From Maribacter arcticus (GTDB taxonomy: Bacteria; Bacteroidota; Bacteroidia; Flavobacteriales; Flavobacteriaceae): 64,000 nt of DNA. A program made the position numbers and the translations under genes. Numbering within the stretch: position 1 is the stretch's first letter; each line of letters starts with the position of its first letter. The notes beneath the pieces are model-generated. The model ran no database searches, had not been told where the DNA came from, and saw nothing but the letters and a program-made list of their open reading frames with translations. Shown here piece after piece: positions 63,766 to 64,000 of this stretch. The stretch is taken from assembly GCF_900167935.1 (NCBI RefSeq), contig NZ_FUYL01000007.1:181226-245225 (forward strand). The letters are read 5' to 3'.

Positions 63766-63895
63766 CCCGTGACCTGTATTGTTCAGGATCACATTTTTAG
63801 CAAGTGACCGGTTCTATTATAATTTATAATCATACAAATGCCGGTGACGTTTCAGGTTTCGAACCGATCACATATAGGAGTGCGAGCAAGTTATA
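63766..63895 (+). ncRNA. Candidate bridge RNA in the right end of the IS110 element
   Basis: Two hairpins are visible. The first (63769-63792) is GTGACCTG, loop TATTGTT, CAGG-A-TCAC. The second is enclosed by GTGAC-CGGTTC (63804-63814) and GAACCG-ATCAC (63861-63871), with a C-A mismatch; its 46-nt interior holds ATTATA / TATAAT. GTGAC, ATCACAT and AGCAAGT each recur. Stem-loops with large internal loops next to an IS110-type transposase are the expected form of a bridge RNA with donor and target guides. The downstream position suits the IS1111 branch. The limits are estimates. Confidence 0.5.
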
Positions 63896-64000
63896 TTAAA
63901 AGAAAAAAAGGTGGTTTAAAGTAAAAAAGAAAATATTAATTAACTTTAAAGAACTGGACGAAGGCTTTTCATAGGAGGTTTTGTTGGCAACAGTTATTTT
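63896..64000. other. Right end of the IS element and following flank
   Basis: No reading frame of note. Purine-rich A/T sequence runs up to TTTTGTTGGCAACAG (63979-63993), which resembles the right core of the cassette-type boundaries and probably marks the resumption of host sequence. Confidence 0.45.

Larger units (their letters stand above)
62578..63978 (+). mobile_element. IS110-family insertion sequence (IS1111-like layout)
   Basis: The element contains a transposase gene with a short left end (about 56 bp) and a long structured right end (about 290 bp). The left boundary is set by the break in copy C after CGTTTAG (62577). The right boundary is set by TTTTGTTGGCAACAG (63979-63993), which matches the right-core type of the interrupted boundary. 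Both are estimates. The length of about 1.4 kb is normal for the family. No terminal inverted repeats or target duplication are expected for this family. Confidence 0.7.

Noticed and set aside
1..64000. CRISPR array, prophage, tRNA or rRNA genes
   Set aside because: No regularly spaced direct repeats with unique spacers, no phage structural genes and no tRNA or rRNA signatures were found. The only clear transposase is the IS110-type one.

Overview
This is a 64 kb piece of chromosome from a member of the Bacteroidota, most likely a marine Flavobacteriaceae species. The evidence is low G+C, promoters of the TTG / TAnnTTTG type, many secreted or lipoprotein enzymes, and lineage-typical families (DUF6090, two-component propeller kinases, LytTR regulators, DUF4386). 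No rRNA, tRNA or CRISPR array was seen.

Layout. 1-8965 (minus): two DUF6090 membrane proteins (one cut by the window edge) and an exported hydrolase run (tricorn-like protease, M28 peptidase, class-C serine hydrolase, D-aminoacylase-like amidohydrolase). 9196-23217 (minus): a compact signalling operon encoding a 2513-residue soluble histidine kinase with eleven tandem sensor units, a small NTF2-like kinase, a lipoprotein-like propeller kinase, a stand-alone receiver and a receiver fused to a class III adenylate cyclase. The three kinases share nearly the same catalytic core, so many sensor inputs may converge on two receivers and on cAMP. 24231-29700 (minus): an envelope oxidoreductase group (PQQ dehydrogenase, O-methyltransferase, exported RidA-like protein, Tat-type intradiol dioxygenase, membrane protein). 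30179-36391: NTF2-like proteins, a peptidase E-like protein, a LytTR two-component pair and a duplicated-domain secreted protein. 36494-52361: mainly housekeeping genes (RhlE-type helicase, FAD dehydrogenase, AlkB, M28 peptidase, K+/H+ antiporter, ArsR regulator with a luciferase-like oxidoreductase, nitrilase, MscS, RluA, YgiQ).

52362-62577 is different. Every gene is on the minus strand, standing alone or as a pair, and most are bounded by short related sequences: a 15-base core resembling AAATTACACACAACG before the gene start and a TTTGTTRGC-like core after the stop, often with a hairpin between them. Decayed genes lie between them. This looks like a gene-cassette array with attC-like boundaries, although no integrase is in the window. 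The array ends at an IS110-family element that appears to have inserted into one of these boundaries and carries a hairpin-rich region after its transposase, a good candidate bridge RNA.

Most functional assignments rest on motifs and family resemblance read by eye. No database search or folding program was run.
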